The notes below the pieces were generated by a model. The model did no database searches and was not told where the DNA came from. It worked only from the letters and a program-made list of their open reading frames with translations. Shown here one piece after another: positions 6,720 to 12,563 of a stretch of 18,643 nt of DNA. Source of the stretch: Candidatus Parcubacteria bacterium (GTDB taxonomy: Bacteria > Patescibacteriota > Patescibacteriia > CAIXNZ01); assembly GCA_026395675.1 (NCBI GenBank), contig JAPLYF010000088.1, forward strand, positions 1 through 18,643, in the 5' to 3' direction. Both the position numbers and the translations under genes were made by a program. Each line of letters begins with the position of its first letter. The stretch's first letter is position 1.

Positions 6720-6747
6720 TTGACTTTTATTAAAAATTTTGTAAAAA
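6720..6747 (+). promoter_or_regulatory. Candidate promoter for the 6835 gene
   Basis: TTGACT at 6720-6725, a 16-bp spacer and TAAAAA at 6742-6747. It is divergent from the smc promoter. Confidence 0.45.
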
Positions 6748-6785
6748 TTAAAAGCAGTTATTTAAATTTAAACCAAATTAGACAA

Positions 6786-6822
6786 GCCATCCTTCGTCCC
6801 GCACAGCGGGACTTCGGATGGC
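6786..6822. repeat. Two-tier hairpin ahead of the 6835 gene
   Basis: GCCATCC (6786-6792) pairs with GGATGGC (6816-6822). TCCCGC (6797-6802) pairs with GCGGGA (6806-6811) around ACA. TTCG and CTTC form an internal loop. Directly after it, GGGGAGGG (6823-6830) serves as ribosome site. Confidence 0.7.
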
Positions 6823-6834
6823 GGGGAGGGAAAA

Positions 6835-7116
6835 ATGAGAGAGGAAAAGATGAGATTTTTGATTGAGCTCGATGGCAGCTGGAAAGTTGTAATCATGCCC
6901 AAAGAGGAAGCTAAAAATTGGATCTATGGAAATCCAAAAGCCATTTTGCTTCGCTATATGGCGGCGACAAAAACTAGCAATATTCCTTGCGAAACCAAAG
7001 AAGAAGCGCTGGAAATCGTCGCGCAATCCGGCGGCCGGGTGCAGGTGATTCAGCCAGAACACAAAATTTACGACAATTTGCCAGAACAAGCCATTGAGCT
7101 CCTTTATCAAAGTTAA
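6835..7116 (+). CDS. Unrecognised 93-aa protein
   Basis: I do not recognise a family. The protein starts MREEKMRFLIELDGSWKVV and appears to be a small alpha/beta protein. A strand pair near the N-terminus is followed by helices (KEEALEIVAQSGG) and a final strand and helix. There is no signal peptide or membrane segment. The first ATG is supported by GGGGAGGG four bases upstream. A second ATG at 6850 (MRFLIELD) could also work. A minus-strand frame over the same stretch (6778-7143) is rejected because it runs through the hairpin and lacks a ribosome site. It is a single-gene unit with a terminator at 7134. Confidence 0.65.
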   Translation: MREEKMRFLIELDGSWKVVIMPKEEAKNWIYGNPKAILLRYMAATKTSNIPCETKEEALEIVAQSGGRVQVIQPEHKIYDNLPEQAIELLYQS

Positions 7117-7133
7117 TGTTTCAGGTATAAGTG

Positions 7134-7168
7134 AAGCGGTCAAATAAATGGCCGCTTTTATTTTTTTT
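7134..7168 (+). terminator. Rho-independent terminator
   Basis: AAGCGGTC pairs with GGCCGCTT (one G-U pair) around AAATAAAT, followed by a T-rich run to 7168. Confidence 0.85.
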
Positions 7169-7193
7169 GACTTTCCTTTTTATTGTTGTAAGA

Positions 7194-7199
7194 TATAAT
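7194..7199 (+). promoter_or_regulatory. -10 box of the zinc-ribbon gene
   Basis: TATAAT lies 24 bp upstream of the ATG. The only good -35-like word (TTGACT, 7167-7172) is 21 bp away, too far for a normal spacer. Only the -10 is claimed. Confidence 0.45.
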
Positions 7200-7222
7200 A
7201 ATCTTAGAAGGAGGTGTTTTTA

Positions 7223-7483
7223 ATGAAATATTTGGAATTAGTTTGCGGGGCCTGCGGCGGCTTGTTAGTTAAAGTCAGAAAGGGCAGGTTTAACCGCGCA
7301 GTATACAATTGCAAGAGATGTAAAAACAATGAATTAATGGAATGCACTGTTTGCCGCAATCCCAGGCAGATATGGGCTGATGAAGGCAAGACAATTTGCG
7401 CTATCTGCGCCACGGATTATCAAGAAGGCAAGATTAAATTGACCCCGGGTCAAAGAAATAAATTAAGAAAAAGATTAAAATAA
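7223..7483 (+). CDS. Four-CxxC zinc-ribbon protein
   Basis: This 86-aa protein has four CxxC pairs in order: CGAC near the N-terminus, CKRC, CTVC and CAIC. They would bind two zinc ions in ribbon or treble-clef knuckles. The C-terminus is very basic (RNKLRKRLK), which suggests contact with RNA or DNA, but no specific family is recognised. The frame can be opened at a GTG at 7214. The AAGGAGGT ribosome site covers that codon, so the ATG at 7223 is chosen. It stands alone between two terminators. Confidence 0.75.
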   Translation: MKYLELVCGACGGLLVKVRKGRFNRAVYNCKRCKNNELMECTVCRNPRQIWADEGKTICAICATDYQEGKIKLTPGQRNKLRKRLK

Positions 7484-7513
7484 ACCGCCGGCTTGCCACT
7501 GGCGGTTTTTTCT
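7483..7513 (+). terminator. Rho-independent terminator
   Basis: AACCGCC and GGCGGTT pair around an 11-nt loop, followed by TTTTTCTTT. It starts at the stop codon of the zinc-ribbon gene. Confidence 0.85.
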
Positions 7514-7514
7514 T

Positions 7515-7528
7515 TATAATTGTATAAT
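7515..7528 (+). promoter_or_regulatory. Twin TATAAT boxes before the 7557 gene
   Basis: TATAAT occurs at 7515-7520 and 7523-7528. The second is part of TATAATATTACTA, found identically before the PanA-like gene at 15568. Neither has a good -35. Confidence 0.5.
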
Positions 7529-7556
7529 ATTACTATCTAATTCTTAATTAAAAAGT

Positions 7557-7841
7557 ATGACCACGGTAAAAAAAGTAGACATAATGTCCGCGGCCAAAAT
7601 CGAGGCAATTATATGCGCGATTTTTGGCTTGATTTTAGGCATTATAGTTGCTTTATTCAGCGGACTTTTGGGTTCAGTGAGCGGCAGCTCTTTTGGCAAT
7701 TGGGGCTTGGGCTCAATTATAATTATGCCGATAATCTATGCTGTTATTGGTTTTATTTCCGGCGCCATTGGCGCTGCTTTGTATAATTTGGCAGCTGGCT
7801 GGATTGGTGGAATTCAAATAGAACTGGTAGAAAAGAAATAA
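7557..7841 (+). CDS. Small glycine-rich membrane protein (DUF3566-like pattern)
   Basis: This 94-aa protein begins with a cytoplasmic MTTVKKVDIMSAAKIEA. It then has two long hydrophobic segments, about residues 18-42 and 52-80, rich in Gly, Ala and Ile, separated by a Gly/Ser loop. It ends IGGIQIELVEKK. The order (KKVD.-SAAKI, two TM, GG-I-IE) resembles small membrane proteins of CPR and archaea and loosely DUF3566. That is recall, not a search, and the function is unknown. There is no Shine-Dalgarno; the ATG is about 29 bp after a TATAAT box, so a very short AT-rich leader is likely. A terminator follows. Confidence 0.65.
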   Translation: MTTVKKVDIMSAAKIEAIICAIFGLILGIIVALFSGLLGSVSGSSFGNWGLGSIIIMPIIYAVIGFISGAIGAALYNLAAGWIGGIQIELVEKK

Positions 7842-7861
7842 TTTATATAACATCATTTAAG

Positions 7862-7892
7862 CCGCCTCGATTTTGACGGGGCGGTTTTTATT
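7862..7892 (+). terminator. Rho-independent terminator
   Basis: CCGCCTCG pairs with CGGGGCGG (one G-U pair) around ATTTTGA, then a T-rich run. It follows the 7557-7841 gene. Confidence 0.85.
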
Positions 7893-7923
7893 TATCATTA
7901 AAAATGTTAAGCTTTAAATATGA

Positions 7924-7959
7924 TACGAATCTACGAATATTATACGAATAATACGAATG
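7924..7959. repeat. Four iterated ACGAAT words
   Basis: ACGAAT occurs four times at 7-11 bp steps in an AT-rich stretch. It is followed by ATTTGTA-like words (7980-8015) just before the phosphotransferase gene. It could be a regulator-binding array or a drifting repeat. Confidence 0.6.
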
Positions 7960-8019
7960 GGTTAAGTAACCCTGGAATTATTTGTAGTATTAGTAGTAGA
8001 TTTGTATATTTGTAACAAT

Positions 8020-8946
8020 ATGAAATTCAAAGAAAGCGAAATAATTAAACTGGCAAGCCAATATGAAATTGGCCAGATTAAATCTGTTGAGCCAATTAAA
8101 ACCGGCGGCAATAATAGTTTTTTAATTGTCACAGATTTGGACCAGTATTTTTTGCATTTATGCGGCGAAAGGCATAGGTTTAGGAGTAATGAAGAAATTG
8201 AAGGTGAATTGGATTTAGTTGATAAATTAAAAGCTAATAATTTTCCAGTGATTGATTATTTGAGGACTAAAACTGGGGAGCGTGTTGTTAATTTAGAAAA
8301 TTATAATGGTTATTTGAGAAAATATTTGACTGGCGAATTTATCCAAGGTAATCCTAGTGAAAAACAATTAACTGCAGTGGGAAAAATTTTAGGGGAATAT
8401 CATAGAATTGTTGCCAATTATAAAATTACAAAAAGGGATAATATTAATTTTGGCCTAGACAAGACGAAAATTTTCTTTGAGGAACATAAGGAAGAGATTA
8501 TAAAAAGTAATTTTATGGGAGCTAAAGAATTTGTAAAAGTTTTTGACCAGGAAATAAATCAATTAAATTTTTCAGACAGTTTGCCTCAAGGCATGATTCA
8601 TGAGGATTTGGGCAAGCGCCACGTTATCTGGCAGGGAGATAAAATTTCCGCCATAATTGATTTTGACCGCAGTTATTTTGGGCCTTTGCTTTTAGATCTG
8701 GGCCAGGCCTTGCGCGGCTGGTGTTTTATTGATAACTGGCAAAAGTGGAGTCAAGAAAACGCCAGAATATTTTTAGCGGGCTATGAAACTGAAAGAAAAT
8801 TAAGTGATTGGGAAAAAGAATATTTAGTGCCAGCTATAAAGTTTGCGATTTTAGAAAGAGCTTTGTCTTTTTGTACTATATATATTTATAGTGATAAGCC
8901 GGAACTAGAGGATGAAAAGTTTGCTTATTCTTTGATTATAGATTGA
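8020..8946 (+). CDS. APH/homoserine-kinase-II-like phosphotransferase
   Basis: This 308-aa protein has the aminoglycoside-phosphotransferase fold pattern. A glycine-bearing N-lobe loop (KTGGNNSFLIV) is followed by the Brenner-type catalytic loop IHEDLGKRHV with Asp196. The metal-binding segment IIDFDRSYFGPLLLDLGQAL has Asp214. The arrangement is close to homoserine kinase type II (ThrB-like), but the substrate cannot be assigned. The conserved Asn of HxDxxxxN is His201 here. The frame can start at a TTG at 8002, but the ATG at 8020 fits the family N-terminus better. There is no Shine-Dalgarno. No threonine-pathway gene lies nearby. Confidence 0.8.
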   Translation: MKFKESEIIKLASQYEIGQIKSVEPIKTGGNNSFLIVTDLDQYFLHLCGERHRFRSNEEIEGELDLVDKLKANNFPVIDYLRTKTGERVVNLENYNGYLRKYLTGEFIQGNPSEKQLTAVGKILGEYHRIVANYKITKRDNINFGLDKTKIFFEEHKEEIIKSNFMGAKEFVKVFDQEINQLNFSDSLPQGMIHEDLGKRHVIWQGDKISAIIDFDRSYFGPLLLDLGQALRGWCFIDNWQKWSQENARIFLAGYETERKLSDWEKEYLVPAIKFAILERALSFCTIYIYSDKPELEDEKFAYSLIID

Positions 8947-8953
8947 ATGTTTT

Positions 8954-8985
8954 GTTCTTTTTTATAACTAAAAAAGAACCAAAAA
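8954..8985 (+). terminator. Hairpin after the phosphotransferase gene
   Basis: GTTCTTTTTT (8954-8963) and AAAAAAGAAC (8970-8979) are perfectly complementary around ATAACT. It starts seven bases after the stop. The stem is A-T rich and a T tract is missing, so it may act as a terminator or as an mRNA 3' end structure. Confidence 0.5.
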
Positions 8986-8988
8986 AGT

Positions 8989-9065
8989 TTTGGGGGTGAC
9001 AAATGCGCTAGTGCAAATAAAACTAAAAAGCGCAACGTTAGTGGCGCTTAGTTGTCACCCCCAAA
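8989..9065. repeat. Long inverted repeat with structured loop
   Basis: TTTGGGGGTGACAA (8989-9002) and TTGTCACCCCCAAA (9052-9065) are perfect 14-base complements. Within the 49-nt interval AAGCGC (9028-9033) pairs with GCGCTT (9044-9049). No open frame runs through it. It may be an RNA element or a mobile repeat. Confidence 0.75.
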
Positions 9066-9112
9066 CCCCCGGGTGGAAATAATTAGTTCATGGAGTTTGA
9101 AAATATGTTTTA

Positions 9113-9146
9113 ATTTAAAAAGGAGCCAGTATAATAACTGACTCCT
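9113..9146 (-). terminator. Terminator of the 9152 gene
   Basis: On the minus strand AGGAGTCAGT pairs with ACTGGCTCCT (one G-U pair) around TATTAT, followed by TTTT. The wobble pair forms only in minus-strand RNA, which fixes the direction. Confidence 0.8.
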
Positions 9147-9151
9147 GATTT

Positions 9152-9694
9152 TTATTCCAAGTGTTTATACAAAAAGGATATTTTTTTATTCTCTTTTAAG
9201 GGAATGACGAGTAAGGTAGGAATTTTAGCGGCCTTGATAGTTTCAAGGTCACTTTTTATGACCCCACCTCTTTTAGGAAAATGTTTACCAAAATACTTGA
9301 CTATGCCAGGAATATTGCGCCAATCGTGCGGCTTACCAGTGCCAGCCCAGGCGCCTTTTTTTCCTTTATCAGCATCCCAGGCAAACTTGCCGTTCTCATA
9401 CCATTTTAACATCCGGTCAAGCCAGAATTTGAAATGGATTTGCCAGCTGGGCAGCAGATAAAAGATAAAATCATAATCTTTAAGCGGGAAAACTGCCTTA
9501 GTTGTCGGACCGTGCACATCTTCCAGCAGATATACTCTATCCGGTTCAAATTGTGCTGGCAGTTTATTTCGGTCATAATCCAAATCAAAATCAAAAATTA
9601 TTAGATTGTGATTGATATTATTGAGAAAAGCATACAATTTCTTGCGGAAACTGCTTTTACCGGTTACATCGATACTAGTGATTAGAATTTTCAA
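9152..9694 (-). CDS. Unrecognised P-loop-like protein
   Basis: This 180-aa protein opens with a beta strand and a loop, ILITSIDVTGKSSFRKKL. It resembles a kinase Walker A (GxxxxGKS) but has Ser7 where the first Gly is expected. An acidic strand end (LIIFDFDLDYDR) and VYLLEDVHGP follow, as in nucleotide-kinase-like folds. A central aromatic-rich segment (FKFWLDRMLKWYENGKFAW) then precedes GTGKPHDW. I cannot name a substrate. The start codon is TTG, supported by AAAAGGAGGTG six to eight bases upstream; no ATG fits as well. It has its own promoter, flanked by a 26-bp palindrome, and its own terminator. Confidence 0.7.
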   Translation of the reverse strand: MKILITSIDVTGKSSFRKKLYAFLNNINHNLIIFDFDLDYDRNKLPAQFEPDRVYLLEDVHGPTTKAVFPLKDYDFIFYLLPSWQIHFKFWLDRMLKWYENGKFAWDADKGKKGAWAGTGKPHDWRNIPGIVKYFGKHFPKRGGVIKSDLETIKAAKIPTLLVIPLKENKKISFLYKHLE

Positions 9695-9723
9695 TTTACA
9701 CCTCCTTTTCTTTTTGATTTATC

Positions 9724-9752
9724 AATGTATCATTATCTTGGTTGATTGTCAA
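9724..9752 (-). promoter_or_regulatory. Promoter for the 9152-9694 gene
   Basis: On the minus strand: TTGACA (9752-9747), exactly 17 bp, TACATT (9729-9724). The start codon is about 30 bp past the -10. Confidence 0.7.
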
Positions 9753-9778
9753 GACCAGTCGTTCGCGAACGACTGGTC
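9753..9778. promoter_or_regulatory. 26-bp perfect palindrome touching the -35 box, possible operator
   Basis: GACCAGTC, GTTCGCGAAC, GACTGGTC form one uninterrupted palindrome. It ends at the base next to the TTGACA of the 9152-9694 promoter. Position and symmetry suggest a binding site for a dimeric regulator. A repeat element is the alternative. Confidence 0.55.
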
Positions 9779-9810
9779 AAGCCGGTTTTGTTAGACTGGG
9801 AATAAACAAT

Positions 9811-9903
9811 GGGCGAAAACGCCCCAGAAATGGAACGACAGACTTTAGTCTGTTACTGTAACACACTAAAGTGTGTCAATCCGCGAAATGGGCGTTTTCG
9901 CCC
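9811..9903. repeat. Structured inverted-terminus repeat, copy B (93 bp)
   Basis: The termini are GGGCGAAAACGCCC and GGGCGTTTTCGCCC. Internal palindromes are ACAGACTTTAGTCTGT and ACACACTAAAGTGTGT. It matches copy A (6548-6646) in inverted orientation. No clear target-site duplication is seen at either copy. It lies between the 10013-10477 gene and the promoter of the 9152-9694 gene. Confidence 0.8.
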
Positions 9904-9924
9904 ATCGACTAATTTATATATTTG

Positions 9925-9944
9925 CCTGCCTGCCGGCAGGCAGG
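9925..9944. repeat. 20-bp perfect GC-rich palindrome, copy 2
   Basis: Identical to 10-29. It stands about 20 bp beyond repeat copy B in an otherwise AT-rich gap. Confidence 0.8.
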
Positions 9945-9970
9945 TAATTAATTCACAAATTCGTTTTTAA

Positions 9971-10003
9971 TAAAAAGAAGAGACCCGTTAATACGAGTCT
10001 CTT
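9971..10003 (-). terminator. Terminator of the 10013 gene
   Basis: On the minus strand AAGAGACTCGT pairs with ACGGGTCTCTT (one G-U pair) around ATTA, followed by CTTTTTA. Confidence 0.85.
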
Positions 10004-10012
10004 TTGGTCTAG

Positions 10013-10477
10013 TCATTTTATTAATTCAGAAATTGTTTTTTGCACTTGCTGTAAATCTTGCGGATGTATCGTTGCGTGTAGGCTTTTTACTGGAAAAGCC
10101 AAAACACTTAAGTACCAACCCCAGGTTGGTTTTTCTTCTGACGCAACAATTTTTTCAGCGTAACTTTCAGGCGCGATTTTGTGAGCGTGAAGCGACGCAG
10201 CGATCCTTTTCTGGAAATTTTCTCTTGTATCGCCGGGATCTTCCTCGTCAGGCATGGTAAAGTCCACTAAGTATAAGAGAAGACCGATTTTCTCAGTAAA
10301 TTGAAAATGCAATCTTATCTTATGATTGAGATTAACTCCGACTTCAACCAGGTTGGTTAGTATTTCGGGAAATGGTACATCCTTTCCATCGCCTAGGTCA
10401 ATCCGGATTTTTTTTAGAGTTTCCAGCGACGCGGTTAACAAGCGCAAATTTTTTATTTCTACAATTTCAGGGTTCAT
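10013..10477 (-). CDS. Unrecognised 154-aa protein
   Basis: I do not recognise a family. It is a soluble, mixed alpha/beta protein without signal peptide or membrane helix. A beta-rich centre (KIRLHFQFTEKIGLLLYLVDF) leads to an acidic loop DEEDPGD, then a helix NFQKRIAASLHAHKI and a segment with WGWYLSVLAFPVKSLHATIH. AAAGGAGGATATC directly before the ATG is a strong ribosome site, and a good promoter lies at 10509-10535. It is its own unit, separate from the gene upstream. Confidence 0.7.
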   Translation of the reverse strand: MNPEIVEIKNLRLLTASLETLKKIRIDLGDGKDVPFPEILTNLVEVGVNLNHKIRLHFQFTEKIGLLLYLVDFTMPDEEDPGDTRENFQKRIAASLHAHKIAPESYAEKIVASEEKPTWGWYLSVLAFPVKSLHATIHPQDLQQVQKTISELIK

Positions 10478-10508
10478 GATATCCTCCTTTGCTTCTTTGA
10501 TTTCTAAT

Positions 10509-10535
10509 ATTATATCCTTTAAAGATAATTGTCAA
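10509..10535 (-). promoter_or_regulatory. Promoter for the 10013-10477 gene
   Basis: On the minus strand: TTGACA (10535-10530), then TATAAT (10514-10509) after 15 bp or TAATAT (10512-10507) after 17 bp. Either fits a start about 35-40 bp before the ATG. Confidence 0.65.
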
Positions 10536-10555
10536 ACAGGTTTTGTCTTGAAATC

Positions 10556-11056
10556 TTATTCTATTTTAATAATTTTGTACTTTAAATTCTGGCCATTAAT
10601 TTCAATTTCCACCTCGTCATTTATTTTATGGCCCAGCAGTGCCGTGCCAATAGGCGAGAGATGGGAAATAATGCCTTGTTGCGGACTTGTTTCCTGCGAG
10701 CCCAGGATTTTATAAATTTTTCTTTGGCCATCAGTTTCAATCGTCACCTGACTGCCGATTTGGACACACTCGCCTGGCGCACATTCTTTAATAATAATGG
10801 CATTGTTTAATTTGTCCTGCAAAATCAAAATGCGGTTGTTAATACTGCGCAATTTAGATTTGGCCATTTGATAAGCCGCATTTTCCGAAAAATCACCAAG
10901 CTTGGCATGCTCGGCCACCTCATTAGACGCGCGCGGCCTGGCAATTTTAATCAATCGCTCCAGCTCTTTTCTCATTTCATCAGCTCTTTGGCTGGTGATG
11001 TGAGGATCGTAATTGCCTTGGCTGTTATTTTCAGATTTTCGTTTGGGTATTTGCAT
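10556..11056 (-). CDS. greA: GreA/GreB-family transcription elongation factor
   Basis: This 166-aa protein has the two Gre domains. The N-terminal coiled-coil hairpin spans about residues 22-95, with the acidic tip GDFSENAAYQMAK (Asp55, Glu58). These residues enter the RNA polymerase secondary channel and help the enzyme cut backtracked RNA. The C-terminal FKBP-like domain spans about 97-165, with IGSQVTIE and ISHLSPIGTALLGHKINDEV. Length is typical (about 158) plus a polar N-terminal extension of around ten residues. There is no Shine-Dalgarno. GreA and GreB cannot be separated from sequence alone; in bacteria with one Gre protein it is usually called GreA. Confidence 0.9.
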   Translation of the reverse strand: MQIPKRKSENNSQGNYDPHITSQRADEMRKELERLIKIARPRASNEVAEHAKLGDFSENAAYQMAKSKLRSINNRILILQDKLNNAIIIKECAPGECVQIGSQVTIETDGQRKIYKILGSQETSPQQGIISHLSPIGTALLGHKINDEVEIEINGQNLKYKIIKIE

Positions 11057-11070
11057 AAAGTTATAAGGGA

Positions 11071-11099
11071 ATTATAGCATAATACACTTTATTTTTTAA
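11071..11099 (-). promoter_or_regulatory. Promoter for the Gre-factor gene
   Basis: On the minus strand an extended -10, TGCTATAAT, covers 11076-11071. A weak -35 (TTAAAA) lies 17 bp upstream. The start would lie very close to the ATG, giving a short leader. Confidence 0.5.
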
Positions 11100-11128
11100 T
11101 TGACTTAGCGCGTTTTTAGGCGTAAAAT
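11100..11128 (+). promoter_or_regulatory. Promoter of the protease/restriction operon
   Basis: TTGACT at 11100-11105, exactly 17 bp, TAAAAT at 11123-11128. It is back-to-back with the Gre-factor promoter. The leader to the protease ATG is about 80 nt and contains a 14-codon frame. Confidence 0.65.
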
Positions 11129-11163
11129 GAGAATAAATTAAGTTAAATTTTAAGCACTCAAAT

Positions 11164-11208
11164 ATGGACAAAAAGCCAGAGGAAGGGGAATTTGAGGAGA
11201 AGAAATAA
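11164..11208 (+). CDS. Possible 14-aa leader peptide (MDKKPEEGEFEEKK)
   Basis: A short frame with ATG and TAA lies wholly between the operon promoter and the protease ATG, eight bases ahead of it. It is very charged. It may be translated as a leader peptide or be chance; there is no Shine-Dalgarno. Confidence 0.25.
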   Translation: MDKKPEEGEFEEKK

Positions 11209-11216
11209 ATTTAAAT

Positions 11217-12086
11217 ATGGATAAAGAAATGTTAAATCAGATATCTTTTGTCCTTTATAAGGATAAAAAAGGAATTTCTCACTATGTTGGAACCGCTTTT
11301 TTTGTTGGTGAATATTTAAAAGATATTAATCAATCCTTTGTTTATATCGTAACAGCAAAACATGTCGTTGCAGGTATTTCCACAAGTGAGAACGATGGGT
11401 TTCTTTATCTACGTATAAATACTAAAAATGGTGAGGTTATAAATGTTCCATCAAGACTTGAAGATTGGGCATTTCATGAGGATGATCCATATGCTGATGT
11501 TGCAGTTTTTTTTGGAGCGCCTTCTAATCATAATGAATCTTATAGAGCAGTTCCATTGGAATATTTGGTAACAGATAAAATAATCAAAGAAGAGAAGATA
11601 GATATAGGTGATGAGACTTTTATGGCGGGATTATTTATTAATCATTTTGGTAAAAAGAAAAATTCGCCGATTTTACGAACTGGTAATATCGCTATGATGC
11701 CAGAAGAGCCAGTTCAGGCTAATTTGGGGGGCGAAAAAGTGCCAATGGAGGCTTACTTAGTTGAGTGTCGTTCGATTGGTGGTTTAAGCGGTTCGCCCGT
11801 GTTTGTTCGTTTGAATCCTTGGAAAAAGCAATTTCTAAGTGCCATGCCATCTACTGGTTATGATTATCTTTTAGGTGTTGCACAAGGTCATTGGGATCAA
11901 TCTATTTATAAGGAAGAGGATCCTGTAATAAAAGATATAAATGATGTTCTTACTGCGGAATCTGTAAATAAGGGAGTAGCCATCGTTACACCTAGTAAAA
12001 AAATTCTAGATATAATTCAGCAGGGCAAAATAAAAAATCAGCGGATAAATGCTGAAAACAAATATAGAGAAAAAATGGAAAAATAA
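11217..12086 (+). CDS. Cytoplasmic trypsin-like serine protease
   Basis: This 289-aa protein has the chymotrypsin-fold triad in order: His49 in IVTAKHVV, Asp94 in DPYADVAVF and Ser191 in GLSGSPVF. No signal peptide or membrane anchor precedes the domain, unlike DegP/HtrA proteases, and no PDZ domain follows. The last 40 residues are a charged helix. It starts 24 bp upstream of the restriction-modification gene and shares its promoter, suggesting a role in the same defence process. It could be a cleaving effector or a regulator. S1-type proteases are known as parts of several anti-phage systems, but this pairing is inference from context. There is no Shine-Dalgarno. Confidence 0.8.
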   Translation: MDKEMLNQISFVLYKDKKGISHYVGTAFFVGEYLKDINQSFVYIVTAKHVVAGISTSENDGFLYLRINTKNGEVINVPSRLEDWAFHEDDPYADVAVFFGAPSNHNESYRAVPLEYLVTDKIIKEEKIDIGDETFMAGLFINHFGKKKNSPILRTGNIAMMPEEPVQANLGGEKVPMEAYLVECRSIGGLSGSPVFVRLNPWKKQFLSAMPSTGYDYLLGVAQGHWDQSIYKEEDPVIKDINDVLTAESVNKGVAIVTPSKKILDIIQQGKIKNQRINAENKYREKMEK

Positions 12087-12110
12087 TATAATTTATTACT
12101 TTTAAATAAT

Positions 12111-12428
12111 ATGGACAAAAATTTTGCAAATTATATTCAATCCATTTCCGCTAAATTTTCTCACAAAGAGACTAGTGAAATGGGGTACCGCACAGACTTT
12201 GAGATTTTAATCAAAGGAATTTTTGAGTCCATTAAAGTTGGGCGTCTAGATCATGATGCGAGGGCTGAGCAGGGTAATAAACCGGATTTTGTTTTGTATA
12301 ATCATGAAATACCAATTCTTTATATTGAAGCAAAGGATATTGGCGTGTCATTAGATAAAGTTGAAAAATCTGAACAAATGGCAAGATATTATGGTTATTC
12401 AAATTTAGTACTGACCGATTATGTTTAA
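12111..12428 (+). pseudogene. N-terminal nuclease fragment of a single-chain restriction-modification enzyme, ended by a premature TAA
   Basis: This 105-codon piece carries a PD-(D/E)xK nuclease motif: Asp59 in KPDFVLY and Glu73-Ala-Lys75 in ILYIEAKD. The neighbouring EKSEQMARYYGYSNLVLTDYV is typical of type ISP/IIG enzymes. It ends at TAA 12426-12428. The next codon in the same frame continues FRFYRNGLRYEDPI, so the family sequence runs straight through with one codon replaced. GAA to TAA is a one-base change and Glu is the residue I would expect there. If translation stops, the nuclease motif is cut off from the methylase. There is no Shine-Dalgarno; the start is 24 bp after the protease stop. 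Confidence 0.75.
12426..12428 (+). other. In-frame nonsense codon inside the restriction-modification gene
   Basis: A single TAA separates two segments that are otherwise in one continuous frame with preserved homology on both sides. There is no indel. TAA is used as an ordinary stop by many genes here, so a recoded genetic code is unlikely. Confidence 0.85.
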
Positions 12429-12563
12429 TTTCGCTTTTATAGAAATGGTTTACGTTATGAAGATCCAATTAAAATAGCAAATATTGATATTAAGCATCGT
12501 ACCGTTGAGGCTATTCCTGAAAATTATGAACATGTTGCTAAATCATTAATTGATTTCACTCAG

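Noticed and set aside
6778..7143. 121-aa minus-strand frame
   Set aside because: It covers the hairpin repeat and the whole plus-strand 93-aa gene, has no ribosome site or promoter, and the plus-strand gene has both plus a terminator.
9003..9060. Integron attC-like site (AACGTTAG inside an inverted repeat)
   Set aside because: The GTTRRRY and RYYYAAC boxes do not fit and no integron integrase or cassette array is present.
12426..12428. Stop-codon reassignment explaining the TAA in the restriction gene
   Set aside because: TAA ends many other intact genes here, so it is a working stop. CPR recoding known to me concerns TGA, not TAA. TGA also ends the HD-domain gene and the phosphotransferase gene.
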